Source: Micrasema longulum (taxonomy: Eukaryota; Arthropoda; Insecta; Trichoptera; Brachycentridae). From it: a stretch of DNA of 64,000 nt. The DNA is taken from positions 1 through 64,000 of the forward strand of contig JAGVSM010004289.1 in the NCBI GenBank assembly GCA_022494885.1, read 5' to 3'. Under the pieces are notes generated by a model. The model did no database searches, was not told the origin of the DNA, and saw only the letters and a list, made by a program, of their open reading frames with translations. This document shows, in pieces, positions 42,290 through 54,899 of this stretch. A program made the position numbers and the translations under genes. Every line of letters starts with the position of its first letter. Within the stretch, counting starts at the first letter, position 1.

Positions 42290-43115
42290 TTATTTATTTA
42301 TCAAAAACATACAAAAATAAAAATATAAATTAACAAGTATTTCTAAACTGCATAAATGCAGTTCGTCAGCAGGTGCTTATAGTTAAGTTCTAATATATAT
42401 ACATAATCTTAGCTCTTAAATTCTATAACATATAAAAATTCTTATTACTCTGGAAAAAAAAAGAAAATATGTATTCTCATGTGCATCGAAAATATGTTAC
42501 CCGTAGAAAAATAAAAATTTGTCTAAATAAAAAAGAAAAACCCAATTTTTTAAATAAAAAACCACGCTCTAAAAGCCAAATTTTCAGTACACGCTTTTTT
42601 TTATATTTAATGGAAGCATATTATACATTTTTGGTATAGTATTGTACTCTAGTGTTCTTTTCCCGTATTTATTATTGAATCAACGAAGAGCTAGTCCATC
42701 TACACTAGTGAACCGAGTATTATATACATGCTCCATTTTTTTCTATATTCAGATAGAGACGCATGCTGAGAAACCAGCTTTGACCATAATAAAGCTCTAA
42801 CGGATAAAATATTGATTGATTTATACAATAATGATGTTGGAATATCGTGTCGCTGACAGTAATTTTTTTTAAATCAATAATTTGATCATTGAACAAGGCT
42901 CATGTTTGTATTACTGGAAAAAGCCCATAAGGTTATAGCATATCTTTTAATTGATTCTGAAAATAAATTATTCCTAAAGTACTATCAGGGACATATTATT
43001 TCAATATATACATTTAACCAACTATTGATCTATGTCTATTACACATTTTTTGTACATTAGCATCCCATTTAAAATGGCAATCGAAAGTTAATCCCAAATA
43101 TACATACTCACTAAT
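42290..43115 (-). mobile_element. Non-LTR retrotransposon RT C-terminal end, frame-shifted
   Basis: Minus frames include VYNTRFTSVDGLAL, FNNKYGKRTLEYNTIP and FSIAI-like segments typical of LINE ORF2 after the YxDD domain. It starts with (aaat)n at the 3' end (42290). Stops and shifts show it is dead. SINE-V starts 10 bp away. Confidence 0.65.
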
Positions 43116-43124
43116 ATTTTCGGT

Positions 43125-43345
43125 GACCTCCGTGGTGTAGTGGTCAAGACACTTGATTCACACACGGAAGGTTCTGGGTTCGATTCCCGATGAGAACATA
43201 AAAATTATATGTGATTTTTCTCAAGCCTGGGTGTTCTGTGATGTTCTGTGTTCAGTGATCACTAATGTTATTGGGCCTTCTGGCTTGTTGTGGTGCAAAA
43301 ATTTAAAATAAATAAATATATATATAAATATATATATATATATAT
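43125..43345 (+). repeat. SINE-V, copy 2, with (TA)n tail
   Basis: Head gacctccgtggtgtagtggt with B-box ggttcgattcccg, body ctcaagcctgggtgttctgt and gttgtggtgc, tail aaataaata running into a (ta)n array. Confidence 0.82.
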
Positions 43346-43552
43346 TTATATTGATTTTTCTGATTTTTAAAAAAGTTAAACTAAATCAGCAAAGTGTATT
43401 TTTATATGATATGAATTTACATATTATTTAATTATGTACTATACGATGATATGAATTTTAAAAAAAACAGCAGTATCCTTGCTTATTTCCTAAAATGTTT
43501 ACTAGTCTTAGTCTAGATATTAGATATATACTGTTGGACATGGGGGTGCTTC

Positions 43553-43554
<2 letters not shown>

Positions 43555-43595
<41 letters not shown>
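43555..43595. repeat. (AT)n microsatellite
   Basis: About 18 TA units directly before a LINE fragment. Confidence 0.85.
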
Positions 43596-43599
<4 letters not shown>

Positions 43600-43602
43600 C
43601 AA

Positions 43603-44125
43603 TTGCAGGGTTGTATAATATTCTAAATGATAAAGTGAAAACCATGAGAAACTATACAGGGCTCTATTTCAAATTAGGCATTTGGCGATCTAATGTGCAC
43701 AGGTACATAGTTTTATGTTCTTTTTGTTCAGTTTCTTGCAAATATGTTTCTTTATATTACTGTTGTATGAGCTTAGGTCGTATTTATAATAAATAACAAC
43801 AACCAGAGAACTTTTTAAACAAACTATGCAATTAAATATAACTGAACTCTTTCAACTAGAATCATTAAAATTTATCCATAAATTAGCCACCTATTGTAGA
43901 CGAAGAACTAAAACTTGTTAAAAATTGTAGTCAACATGGACATAATACGAGAATATCAGACAAATACCATACACAACTTTCTAAAACAAGACAAGGACAA
44001 TCAATACTAATGAACCAGGGACTGAAATTATACAATAAACTTCCAGACAAAACTAAGCAAAAGACTCAGACAGACATTTCAAAAAATGTAAAAAATATTA
44101 TTTTGAACAACAGAGTATGAATGAA
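43603..44125 (+). mobile_element. Non-LTR RT C-terminal fragment
   Basis: Across frames it reads LFQLESLKFIHKL, an HNTRISDKYHTQLSKTRQGQ block and LKLYNKLPDK, a LINE/CR1-like ORF2 tail, then TGA and an AT-rich 3' UTR. Interrupted by shifts. Confidence 0.6.
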
Positions 44126-44129
44126 AAAT

Positions 44130-44789
44130 GTTTATATTATTTTTTGTAAAATGAATGTTATAATCCGTAAGGGTTTATTAATTAATTTTCAAATAAGAAA
44201 AAAAAATACATGCACTTAAAAAGCCAGCGAGTTAACATAGCAAAAAATCAATATGTGAAAAAAAAAGGAAGTAAACCGAAATGTATATTAGTTCACGTAG
44301 AAGCAAAAAATTAAGTAGGTATACGAGTATATAAATAGAAAAAAAGTCCATACAGAGAAAAATAAATAAGTGTATAAAATATAGAAAACGAACAATGAGT
44401 ATAAATAGAAAAAAACATAAACAAGTATAATTTCAGTATCTGAGTATTATTTTTTATTTCCTCGATGCGATGCGATGCGGGCCTTCGCCAGGTAGAGCGA
44501 TGGAGCAGAAGTGAGTCGAGATGAAATTGTAATTAAAATTTCACTTCGCCGACCGTCGCGTCATTATAGAAATGTACCGAACATGTTGTGTCGTGTCGCC
44601 ACTAGGGTGCTGGGAGGGTGTATCGCCGAACAAACATGTCAGGCGTACAGTTACGACAACAGCTACGTCCAACAAGAGTACAATTGTTAAAAAAAATTAA
44701 ATCTTAGTAAATGTTGAATGCTGGTGTAAAGATGTGTGGCTGGGCGGGTTTTTAAGATTTACAGTTCAACATCCGTGAACATCCAATAT
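44130..44789. other. Region upstream of repeat R3
   Basis: 44130-44450 is A-rich without recognised content. 44460-44700 is GC-richer, with a short gatgc array, and may be part of the same mobile element as R3. Confidence 0.35.
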
Positions 44790-45216
44790 TAAATGTCGAA
44801 ATATTTACGTTTCGCGACGTATAATCCTGCTGCGCAATCACATATTTGAATTTCACCGGTGTAAACATGGAAAATATTCCAAACCTGCTATTTTTATTTA
44901 TTTATTTATTATTTATCATACTATTTAGTGCATTTAGCGGTTTACAAGCCGAATGTCAAAAAAAGCAGTCGCCATAGTAATTGTAATTAATTTTCACTTT
45001 TTTGTGTAAGATACTCCTTACTATTTTGCAAATGCATATTTTAGTTTTTTTTTTGTTAACGCTAATTTTTCACCAGTGAACTGTATTTATTTACGAAGAA
45101 AACAAAAAACAAACCGACACGAGCGTTGACTTAGAGATTACACGCGCGTTGACTTATGACTGCGATAACTTAAGCATGTTCATTATTGTTAATTGTGATC
45201 GCTCAAATGCTTAGAT
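44790..45216 (+). repeat. Dispersed repeat R3, copy 1
   Basis: Inverted relative to 58885-59345, sharing tgtcgaaatatttacg, caaatttcaccggtgtaaa-type, ccttactattttgcaaat and gagcgttgacttagagatta blocks over about 430 bp. Some 400 bp downstream, gacgggtccgctag (45618-45631) resembles a common insect repeat end, possibly Helitron-like. Confidence 0.65.
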
Positions 45217-45639
45217 GTTTTTTTTTTGTTTTTAACAGCATTTTTTTTTGTGGATCCCAATCAGATTTTTTCCTTAAATTCTTTATAATTTCTACCCATT
45301 TATTTCTTTTTATTGGATTTTTGGTAATACTAAAATAATATTAAATTTAATCCATTTTTAAAAATCGTATTCCTACATAAGTACACCCCTTTGTTAGTGA
45401 AACGACCGGAGTTTGACGTTTGCAAAAAGAATGCCATAATTGAAAAAATACCAACCATAAACAAGTACCTAGGTACCTACTTAAATGAAATATTTTAATA
45501 TTATCAATTTTTAGTTTTGGAATTTAATCACAAACACGTACTTAGGTACCTACTTATCAGTGAAAAGTCTTTTTCCAAGCTAAAAGCAGGGAAGCCAATG
45601 TTCAGGCAGGACAACGTCTGACGGGTCCGCTAGTATTAA

Positions 45640-46530
45640 ATATATGTTTAATACTTTACAAGAATACATTTTACAATTGAATTACCAATGAATTCCTCAC
45701 TGAGAAAACCCGTACCGAGAAATACATTTCACATTGTTAGTTTAGTGTGATACATGTGCATATATATTTTATATAATAATTTGTTTTAGACTTTTTCCAT
45801 AAAATATTTTTTTTTTTTAAATACAAACATATTGTTACAAATCTCATATAATTGTAGGTAGCTTGTATTAATGGAATTATAGGGTGATCATAGTTTCCAG
45901 GTTAGTTTCCGCATTTCTGTGCATTATTATGTTTTTATTTTCTGCTTGAATTTTGAATCCCGATCATTTTTTGGCAGACTGTTAAAGGATTTAGGTCCAA
46001 GATCTAAATGAGCTTATTAGAAGAGATATGCTCGCAGAACATCAAAAACTAATTATGTAATAACTTCTTTACGAAAACTGAATGTAGCCAGTTTTGCAAA
46101 TGGCTGACTAGTGTAAAATTTGTATAGTTTATACACTTTCCTAGAACACTACGTCCCTCCCCCTCAGGCCATAAGGGAGTCATGCTCACACCTCTAACTC
46201 GTATATCTCCCTCCATTTTATTTTCACGGTGTTGTGCACATGTCAGATGCATTTCTGCATTTTTCCAGTCTCCTGCTGACGCCGTCTTTAGTTTGGATTT
46301 ACAACTATCTGTACTGAAATATGAAGAAATTTTTTTATTACTTTGCAATATTTTGCATCGTGAGTTATGCACCTGGAAGAAAATATATCGCGAAGAAATT
46401 TTATGTATTTTTTTATTTGAATCTTTTTTTGTATCTTTATACATATTACAAAAAAAATGTTTCCCTAATTCTATCAGGCCAAGAGTCATGTGTTGAGTTG
46501 GAATACAACACAATATGAAGTGGAATCAAT
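45640..46530. other. Unidentified region with long overlapping open frames
   Basis: 46049-46513 is open on the minus strand for 154 codons, with shorter plus-strand frames overlapping it. No domain, signal or splice context is recognised. Probably repeat-derived. Confidence 0.3.
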
Positions 46531-46536
46531 TTATTA

Positions 46537-46790
46537 TTAAAAAATACTGCAAATAAAAATTATTACAAAAGGATTTTTTTTTTTTAAAAACATCTGGATA
46601 ATTCGCTTAATAGTACCATATATAAATCTATGCAGTGTCTCGCAGCAGACTTCTACAAAGGTCTCTTCCATTAGACCAAATCCAAACTTGTACACGTCTC
46701 CTAAAAATGGCGTTTGTTTTGGAGAACTAAGTACGTTCATTTAGGACATTGAAGCCTCTTGGGACCACAAAAGAAAAATTTCTCTGACTG
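46537..46790 (-). repeat. Dispersed repeat R4, inverted relative to 2500-2760
   Basis: The minus strand shares caaaacaaacgccattttta, aagtttggatttggtctaa and gctgcgagac blocks with 2590-2740. A weaker third copy is near 59800. Possibly a retroelement coding scrap. Confidence 0.5.
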
Positions 46791-46984
46791 AAAATCGTAC
46801 GTGTGTTTGGTATTAAATAATTCAAATTACAGAAAATCCACGTTTGAGCATTCTGATAAGAATTCCTCTTTTACTAAAACATGTTTTAAAAAAAGTTCAC
46901 GTAAGATTAATAAGGTACAACAATTAAACGTAGTTATGTAGAAAGCAGCAAGTCCACAATTTAAAAGAAAATGAGATATTAGTG

Positions 46985-47365
46985 TTATCGGGTGCAGTAA
47001 GGTCAATTCTCTGTTCTAATAAAAACGCTGGCCGCTATCATACAAAAAACTGTAAAAATCACACTATGAAAATAGTAATGATCACTAAAACAGCATTTCT
47101 CAATTTGCAGAAAAGACCCACAGAACTAGACAAATCTCACGTTATAAATGCTAATGTGAAGATTCTGCGATTCTGTAAAGAACTAGGTTCCTTCAGAAAC
47201 CTAGTTCTCTTAAATAAATTTAAGTGGATAACATAAGTATTTTAATTTTATACATTCCTTAATTTAAAAATGTCCATGATAAAAAAATATGTTTTAATAC
47301 AGAATGTCACCTCACACTCGTACATTCAATATCGGATCTGGTTGTTTTCAGCTAGACTTTAAAAC
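46985..47365 (-). repeat. Dispersed repeat R5, inverted relative to 4960-5290
   Basis: Shares agaatgtcacctcac, acaaaaaactgtaaaaatcac and surrounding blocks with the RPAP3 intron. A 10-bp-arm hairpin (gaactaggtt) lies at 47180-47207. Confidence 0.45.
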
Positions 47366-47402
47366 ATATTAAAACTTGTCTCTGCTGTAATGTGTTCATA
47401 AA

Positions 47403-47750
47403 ACTTCGTCTCTGTTGCAATATGTTAATATAAACAGCTTTCTAAGGAGTTGAATCCAGTCATTGTCTACAAAAAATTGTACAAACTAAAAAAATGTTGA
47501 TAAATCTACCTGGTCAATGAAGAATTAAAGAAATTTAAAATTAATTTTCAGGGGTTGCCTAGTAGTATGTATGTGAAATAATTCAATCTCATGAATCTCA
47601 CCCGCATAAATATAGGTTTCAGTTCTTTAACTTTACAAACATTAACAGATGAAAGAACTGAATGAATAAAGATGTTCAATTATGGGCAGAATGGTGAATA
47701 TTACACAGTGTGTAAAGTGGCCACTTAAACCAGCCAATGACATATTGTAA
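47403..47750 (+). repeat. MITE-A copy, long form
   Basis: cttcgtctctgttgcaatat near 47404, the tgaatctcacccgcataaat block, ctttacaaacattaacagat, ggcagaatggtgaa and ccagccaatgaca. It carries an extra segment (47420-47560) also seen after 30600 and 63700. Confidence 0.6.
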
Positions 47751-48539
47751 ATCGTAAATCGTAACAGTGCTGTAAATCGTAAATGAAAACTCTCTCACTG
47801 ATATAGGCTATCCTTCAATCGTAACGTCCACCAGTATAATACGCGACAGAGTCAAAATATTCACGTACCTGGATCACGCATGACAAGGTATGGTCTAAGG
47901 TCTCTGCTGTACCTTGCTTATAGCGAGTACAAGAGACTAAAAAAATGACAATATGAATTTTGAAATTACTACTAGAGGACAGGTACCTACGTGAAAGGCA
48001 ACCTTTTCTCTCAAGTTTTTTTGTTGAAAAAATATTTGATCAAAAAAAGTTCATCAATTTTTTGAAAATTTTCATGCAAATACATGTTACAATTTTATAC
48101 ATTTTAATTCCCGAGTGTTCAAAAAAGTGTGAATATATAAATAAAAAAAACCTGGACGAGAATATTCAACTCTCGGGTAAAAATCCTGAAAAAGGAAATC
48201 AAGTGGACGCATTCTCCTACCATGATTGAAGTCTATGGTTCGGTTTCCGGTAGCGTCGTAAGATATTTGTTGTAAATGTGACTCGATTCTGCAATATTTC
48301 GCTGAATGAATCCCTATGCTGCGATTACAAACGCTATCTTCATTGGTACATATCGAGATGGTATAAAGTAAAATCAATATTTATGTATGAATATGTAAAT
48401 ATTTGTAGGAAAACATAAAGTATCTTTGTCGGTAACTTGTAATTGAGAAATTGGAATACGTTTCCTGTTATTCATTCGAAAAACTTAATTTGACTTTTTA
48501 GATAAAACTGAGGATTAAGGTTAACTTTTCATTGTAATA

Positions 48540-48705
48540 CGGGCCCTGGACTGCTACCTAATGCGACTGATCAGTGTAACATATGATCGAGGAGTGCTGC
48601 ATTTGAAGTTCTAATGTAATGCCCTTTGCACTATGGTGCAAAGGGCATTACATTATATGTGATCATCATATGTGATGATCATATGTGATGATGATGAAAT
48701 TGAAT
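48540..48705 (+). repeat. SINE-G tail with a perfect palindrome
   Basis: gggccctggactgctaccta and gcgactgatca belong to the tail. taatgtaatgccctttgcac (48612-48631) is perfectly inverted at 48636-48655 around a 4-nt loop. A (gatgatcatatgt)n end follows. The head scrap lies near 48185-48245. Confidence 0.65.
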
Positions 48706-49179
48706 GTAATTTTCTTCAAATAATATTTTTTTATGTAGTACGTAGTAAGTGGTTATATACAAATATTTATTAACATTAGTTAAAATGTTTGACGACAAAA
48801 TTTATGCTTTTAACATCAATAACATATTATTTTTATTATATTGTTCAAGAGACTAGCTTAATTTCAGATTTGTTTAATAATAAATAAATAATGCAATTAT
48901 TTTTACTTGATTGTGTCACATGTAATTTTGTATTCATAATAATAAATAAATAAATGTTATAAGGATAGATAAGGGTATAAAAGGGGAAGATTCTTTCAAG
49001 GCTGTTTATACGAATCAATCAACGTATCTGGAGCGTAAGACTGATTATCTTACCTTCGTTAAATAATTGATTAAGAAAGTTTGTACATAATTAAAGTAAT
49101 AAGGATGTGCCACTGATCTTAACGATGTAATAAGAAAATTATAATGGAAACGTTAATATGTATTGGGTTAACCTAAATA

Positions 49180-49762
49180 TATAGACATCGACATACTACA
49201 TTGTAAATACCATATTTTTATCAGATCAGTTAAAGACATTTTAAATTTATCTCCTGCTTGACTTTTAACTTTTAATCTGATTCTTGATTTTGTCTTTCAA
49301 TTTTAACTTTTTAATTTTAATTCTTAATTTTAACTTTCAATTTAAACTTTTAACTTAATTTTAATTTAAACTTTTCATTTTAATTTTAACTTTTACTTTT
49401 AATTTTAATAATTTGATTTCAACTCTTAATTTATACTTACCTACATCTACTACCTGCATCGAATAATTTATTGTTACTTGTGATTTTTTTTTACAATTAA
49501 ATTGAAATGTTCATGGAAGCAGAGGGAGAGGGAGGAAAGTAGAGTAGCTTTACAATGTCTTCTCCTTTAAATGAACTTTTTATGGAATATTTTTATTTTT
49601 ACTTTTTTAGAATTAAATTATTTTTCCCCTCTCCTCCTGCATTCATTAGTGTGAAATCTGTAATTGGTCTTACTTTTTAAAATTGTTCTTTTGTACCTTG
49701 TTGTTTATATAAAGACTGCATGATTTCATTAATAAATAAATAAATAAATAAATAAATAAATA
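49180..49762 (+). mobile_element. Jockey-like 3' UTR with degenerate (cttttaatttta)n array
   Basis: tacattgtaaataccatatt and cagttaaagacattttaaat repeat the 51745-51805 sequence. A 190-bp T-rich array follows, then gcagagggagagggagg, ccttgttgtttatataaag and a (taaa)n tail. 3' end only. Confidence 0.7.
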
Positions 49763-50055
49763 TTGCATGGTTTTTTGTTCAAATTAAAAAAATAATATCA
49801 AAAGTAAAACGCGCGATTGGCCCATTTCACTCCACGGCATGATAAAATACAAAACGGTGGATTAATGTTTATTGTTTAACAATTATTTATTTATTTAATG
49901 CCTGGCAAACGCAATAACAAATACATTACGAGACCCACTAATCTCCAGTCGATTTCCTTTTGCAGATTTTTTTCCTTAGAGTACTCGCTAAATTTTAATA
50001 ATGATTTTGATAAAATTATCATTAAAATCTCTTTTTTTAAGTTTAACTATAATAT

Positions 50056-50231
50056 TTGAATCGGGTTGTGGTCCTGCGGCTAGTGTTGTGGACTCACAAA
50101 TTAGAGGCCCAAGGTTCGAACCCCACTCTACCCCAAATTGATTACCATTTTCTATTAGTGAGTTATTTACAACTCGTTGAAAATAGTCACCAAAATTAAA
50201 ATATTTGTGTAAATTATAAAAACGTTAATAT

Positions 50232-50232
<1 letters not shown>
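50056..50232 (+). repeat. SINE-T, copy 4
   Basis: gggttgtggtcctgcggcta, B-box ggttcgaacccc, caactcgttgaaaatagtca, ending before an (at)n run at 50238-50265. Confidence 0.72.
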
Positions 50233-50262
<30 letters not shown>

Positions 50263-50639
50263 GCCTGAGGCGTTTTTTTGATATTTTTATTGAAGACATA
50301 AACTATGGAATTAAAAAAAAACAAATAATATAAGTATTACCAAATTTGAATATGTGCTAACGAATATAATAAATGTAAGTCCTCTATAATTTAACCGTGC
50401 CGTTTGGATTAGGATATGTGTAAAATAGATTATTCTTCGTCAGATATCACGTGACTGGTTTGTATATTTGGAAATTCTTGTAATAATGAACAGATTTTAC
50501 AAAATATTGTGTTTGCGTTAACGTCACACGTACATAATATTTTGTTAAATTAAAAGCTTTCAAAATAGAACGTCAAGTTGTAGAAAGTGACCATTTTAGA
50601 CACCTCGTTATGTTTATGTTCAATCGATCGAATAAAGGA

Positions 50640-52045
50640 GAAAAGACATATAATATGGGTACCTCCAGTATTCATAATTAATTGCGCTCATGAATTATCT
50701 CTTCCTCTTGCTCTTATTTTTACAAAATCACTATCGGAAGGATTATTTCCAAGCAAATGGAAGGAAGCAAATATTGTGCCGATTCATAAAAGTGGGAAAA
50801 AAACTGTATCGAGAATTATCGTCCTATTTCCATACTTTCAGTATTTAGTAAAATGTTCGATTTTTTTTATGATCAGGTCTATACTCATTTGTCACGAAAC
50901 TTTCCCGAATAGCAGCACGGCTTTCTTAGAAAACGATCAATAACAACAAGTCTAGCAGTATTCACTCAATACTCAATACCCAAGGTTCACACCTCGGGCC
51001 ACTTCTTTTGAATGTTTATTTTTATGATATCGGTCAATGTTTCAAGTTCGGACAATTCAGTATTTTTGCCGATGATATGAAAGTGTACTTACCTATTAAT
51101 AATGATCAAGACAGTAAAAATCTTCAAAAAGACGTTAATAGATTAAACATATATTGTTTTAAAAACAGATTGTTTATTATTTAAAAAAAACATTAAAAAG
51201 TGTCAGCAAATTTCTTTTTACCGCATTCGTTCCAAAAAAAAAAAAGCTCATATAAAATCACTGAGTTAACTATAAATTCTTCTACGAAAGTCCGTGACCT
51301 TGGTGTTGTACTTGATAGTAAATTTACATTTAGCAAACATGTAGAAAAAAATGTAGAAAAAGCTTACAAAATATTAGGGCTTGTCATACGATCAACCAAA
51401 CCTTTCACAAGAACTGACGCATTAAGAAAACTTTTTTTTCATATGTACGTAGTGTCCTAGAGTTTGGTTCGTCGATTTGGAACCCTCAATATAATACTTA
51501 CAAAAATCATATTGAACATATTCAAAACTGTTTTCTTAGACTATTAGATTTCAAAAATAATGTTTTATTTTCAAGTAGGACTGAGTCCGCTAATTTTCAT
51601 AAGGTTCAAAATGTCGCAACTAAAGCTGTCATTATCGTCAATCTGTACCCTTCGACATTCCTAACTCAATGACTAATTATATGAAAAATAGCACTCTTCG
51701 AAGAATACAGATTACCTTTAATGACAGTTTTAGTGACCTCGACATATTACACTGTAAATACTATATTTTTATCAGCTCTGTTAAAGACATTTTAAGTTTA
51801 TCTTCTGCCTAACTTTTGACATTTAATTTTGACTTTTAATTTTAACTTTCGATTTTAATTTTTAGTTAAGACTTTTAATTTTAATTTTAACTTTTGACTT
51901 TTAATTTTTAATTTATTTATAATTTTCTCAAACTGAACGGTTTGGGTAGGTAGGAAGAAATTGCCTTAAGGCAATATGCCCGCCCTTATATGTTTATTTA
52001 CTGTATATGTATATAAAATGTCAAATAAATAAAATAAATGTAATT
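50640..52045 (+). mobile_element. Jockey-like retrotransposon: internally deleted RT and 3' UTR
   Basis: Encodes LFPSKWKEANIVPIHKSGKK, then by shift ENYRP..LS, a VPQGS-like turn, the catalytic FADDMK (YADD-type) near 51065-51085, then TKVRDLGVVLDSKFTFSKHV. Segments between motifs are missing (near 50945). The 3' UTR has the cttttaatttta array and aaactgaacggtttgggtag. Inactive. Confidence 0.82.
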
Positions 52046-52614
52046 CATAAGAGCGAATTAATCATTTCCTGTACCATTAAAAATACTTTAAAAAAATAAG
52101 CTTCTTTAAACTAAATAAGTAAATGTTACCTTTGATGTATTTTTTACATCCTTAATATTTAAAATCAAGGAATCATTATTTCGTAATTAAGATGTTTATT
52201 CAAATGTTAAAATATAACAGATTTATTTTTACCTGGATAAATGAAAAAGGTTTTGATTGAGTTCAGATTTTATTAAGCTAAGTAGGAATTAGTACCTTTT
52301 TGGAACGTATTTCACTCTTTGATTATTTTAAAATTTCACATCTTAAAGGTTTTCATGAAATCAAAGACGATTTCATGTAACTGAGCAGTATATTTAAAAA
52401 AAAAATGTTTATGCTTTTAATTAATATAATTTAACAGTTAATAATCTACAGCTTTTTTTATTGTATAATCAAATACTCCCGAAAAATATTAGGTGTTAGC
52501 ATAAATTTTGACCCAATTTTTTAAATTAAAAAATTAAAACAAAATAGTTACGTGATTCGAGTATTATGTTTTATTAACGATGAACATATATAGTTTTATT
52601 TTATTCTTTTTCTT

Positions 52615-53060
52615 CTTTTTTTCACATCCGCTGCTAAGTGGAGCAAGTAAACATCACCAGTTGCCTCCAGGAGACCCGATTGCCAGCCAGCATTTTTACC
52701 TCTTCCCACGTCAATCCGGCGCCCCTTAATTCCGTCGAATAAAGTCAAAAGATCGTCATCGACGGCCTTCCAGGACGGCGTGAGCCCGCAGGCTTAAAAA
52801 AAAGGCAACTCGGGTTTAGATTCTCCTGAGGCAGCGTGCGCAGCACGTGTCCAAACCAGGTCCACCGCTGCATCCTCAAAACGCTCGTTATATGAGGCTG
52901 CTGCGTCCGTTCTCTAGCTTCAATGTTATTTATAAAATTGAACTACCTTCTGCATGATATTCTCCTCAAGCACTTACTCTCAAAACTTAGAAGTTTGGTG
53001 TTCAGAGCTTTGGTAAGATGCCAAGATTCGCACCCATATAGAGGCTGAGGGGGGGATGTT
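52615..53060 (-). mobile_element. Non-LTR RT C-terminal end (GLTWEEVK type)
   Basis: The minus strand reads a GRPSMT-like basic block followed by LRGAGLTWEEVKMLAGNR and a ..MFTCST-type end, a common insect LINE terminus. Upstream, SASIWVRILA continues in another frame. Confidence 0.68.
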
Positions 53061-53454
53061 TTCGTAATCAAGGTGAATATATTTTAATTACGAGCCTTAT
53101 GGAAAGTTAAGTAGATAAAAGTGAGCAACACCTTCCGTTCTCGTTCAATCAAGGGAATAAAGGTTCTAATTGGTCGGTTGGAAGAAATTGCCATTTAGCA
53201 ATAAGGCCGCCAATGTACAAATAACATTGTGTACAAAAAGTTTAATAAATTAATAAATAAAAATAAAGGAGATAACAAATAACAATTTTAACTAATTTGT
53301 TGTATATTTTTTTAGTTCTGTCCTTTTGTTCTCTTTATTTGAAAGAAACGAACAAAACGTAGATTTACACCACTTAATGTAAATCTTTTATTAAGAAACT
53401 TTTATGGCAGTTTTCGAGAAAGGCGTTCTTATTTAATACCGACCCCGATAATTC

Positions 53455-53830
53455 TCCCTCATTATTTATTTACTTATTAAGGAAATCATAGTCTTTATAT
53501 AAATACAAGGTACAAAAGAACAGTTAAAAAAAGTAAGACAAATTACAGATTTCACACAAATTTATTATAAATGCAAGAGGAGAGGGGGAAAAATAATTAA
53601 TAAATAAAAAATACATAATAGGGAGAAGACATTGTACAGCTCCAACTATACTTTCCTCCCCTCTCTCTCTGCTTCCATGTACATTTATATTTCTTAGTAA
53701 AAATTCACAACCAAAAATAATTAATTAGATGCAGGTAGTAGATATACACATGAAAAAGTGAAAAGGTAAAAATTAAGAGTTGAAATCAAAAATTAAAATT
53801 GAAAATTTTAATTTTTAAAATTTAAATTTT
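53455..53830 (-). mobile_element. Jockey-like 3' UTR, minus strand
   Basis: The reverse complement matches 49500-49760 (ctttatataaatacaaggta, gaggggaggaaagta region) and includes the T-rich array at 53755-53830. It abuts a MITE-A. Confidence 0.65.
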
Positions 53831-53837
53831 CTTAATG

Positions 53838-54045
53838 TTTCAGCTCTCTAACTTCACAAAAGTCAACAGATGGAAGAGTTGAAGAAATGTGGATGTTCAA
53901 ACATGGGCAGAATGGTGAATGTTACACAGTATGTAAAGTGGCCAATCAAACCAGCCAATGTCAGGTAATTAGCCTTGTAAATGCCTAGACTTCTATATTC
54001 CATTCTCAAAAATGCTTTCCCTCTCAGTTGAAATAAATTTAAATA
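53838..54045 (+). repeat. MITE-A copy
   Basis: cttcacaaaagtcaacagat, gggcagaatggtgaatgtta, aaaccagccaatgtcaggta and cattctcaaaaatg. A shorter scrap is at 54235-54305. Confidence 0.68.
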
Positions 54046-54715
54046 CATGTATTTATGTCAGCATACAAAATTTATAAAAAAGTCGATAAATTATGAACTT
54101 AAAATGAGTTACCAGCATATAATTAGCATAAAAAAGCTTTTGCAAATTAATCGTTAATCGTTACTATAAAGTAAATGAGCTCACTTAAAAAATCTGCAGA
54201 CAGAATAATTGAAAAATATACACGTTGAAATATCGCCAGAATGGTGAATGTGTGGCCACTTAAACTTGCAAATGACGGGTCATAAGCCGTAAAAATGACG
54301 TAAATTACATATTACCTCCTCTTTAAAAGTTTCTCATTTGTTTAAATTGTTTTTTTTTATCATTTAAAAAAAAAAATTCTCTCCCGTTAAATTATTTGTC
54401 TTTTTTTCATTATGCATAATAAGCGTGATGATAAATATACACAGTGTCTCATAAAAACAAAAAAATAGTTTCATTAAAAAAAATAAGAGTATTATTTATG
54501 CCCCAGACTAGCATTCCTTCCACAGACCCTTACCACTCCCCTACCCAAACGTTTCCCTAGTCCGCGCCGTGATTTTCCAAAAACTTCATTAAGATGTTTT
54601 TATAACCATAAGACAATAAAAAATGTTCCTCCGAGTTTTGCAGTATGGTCCTGAAAAACCATGGTTAAGATTATTTTTATCTAATAAATGAAAAAAATAG
54701 TTTATTTTATCACAA

Positions 54716-54832
54716 CAGAGATGAGGAGATTTTAAAGGAGGAAATCTAGGTATGGACAGAATGGCTTATGACCTGTCAGTGGTTGGTTTATGTACCATTT
54801 TACTCTGTGTAACCTTTACCATACTGCCACTG
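54716..54832 (-). repeat. MITE-A scrap with one TIR
   Basis: Starts acaacagagatgaggaga and keeps gcttatgacctgtcagtggt. Confidence 0.55.
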
Positions 54833-54899
54833 TTTTTTTATTTTTTTTTATATGGGAGTTGCATTATTTTTTTACATTACTTATAATATACAAGGTTTA

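Noticed and set aside
46049..46513. 154-codon open frame on the minus strand
   Set aside because: It is the longest unspliced frame outside exons and retroelements, but no domain, conserved motif or splice context is recognisable, and shorter plus-strand frames overlap it.
50587..51460. Intact reverse transcriptase
   Set aside because: Frame shifts and missing segments between the RT motifs show an internally deleted relic.
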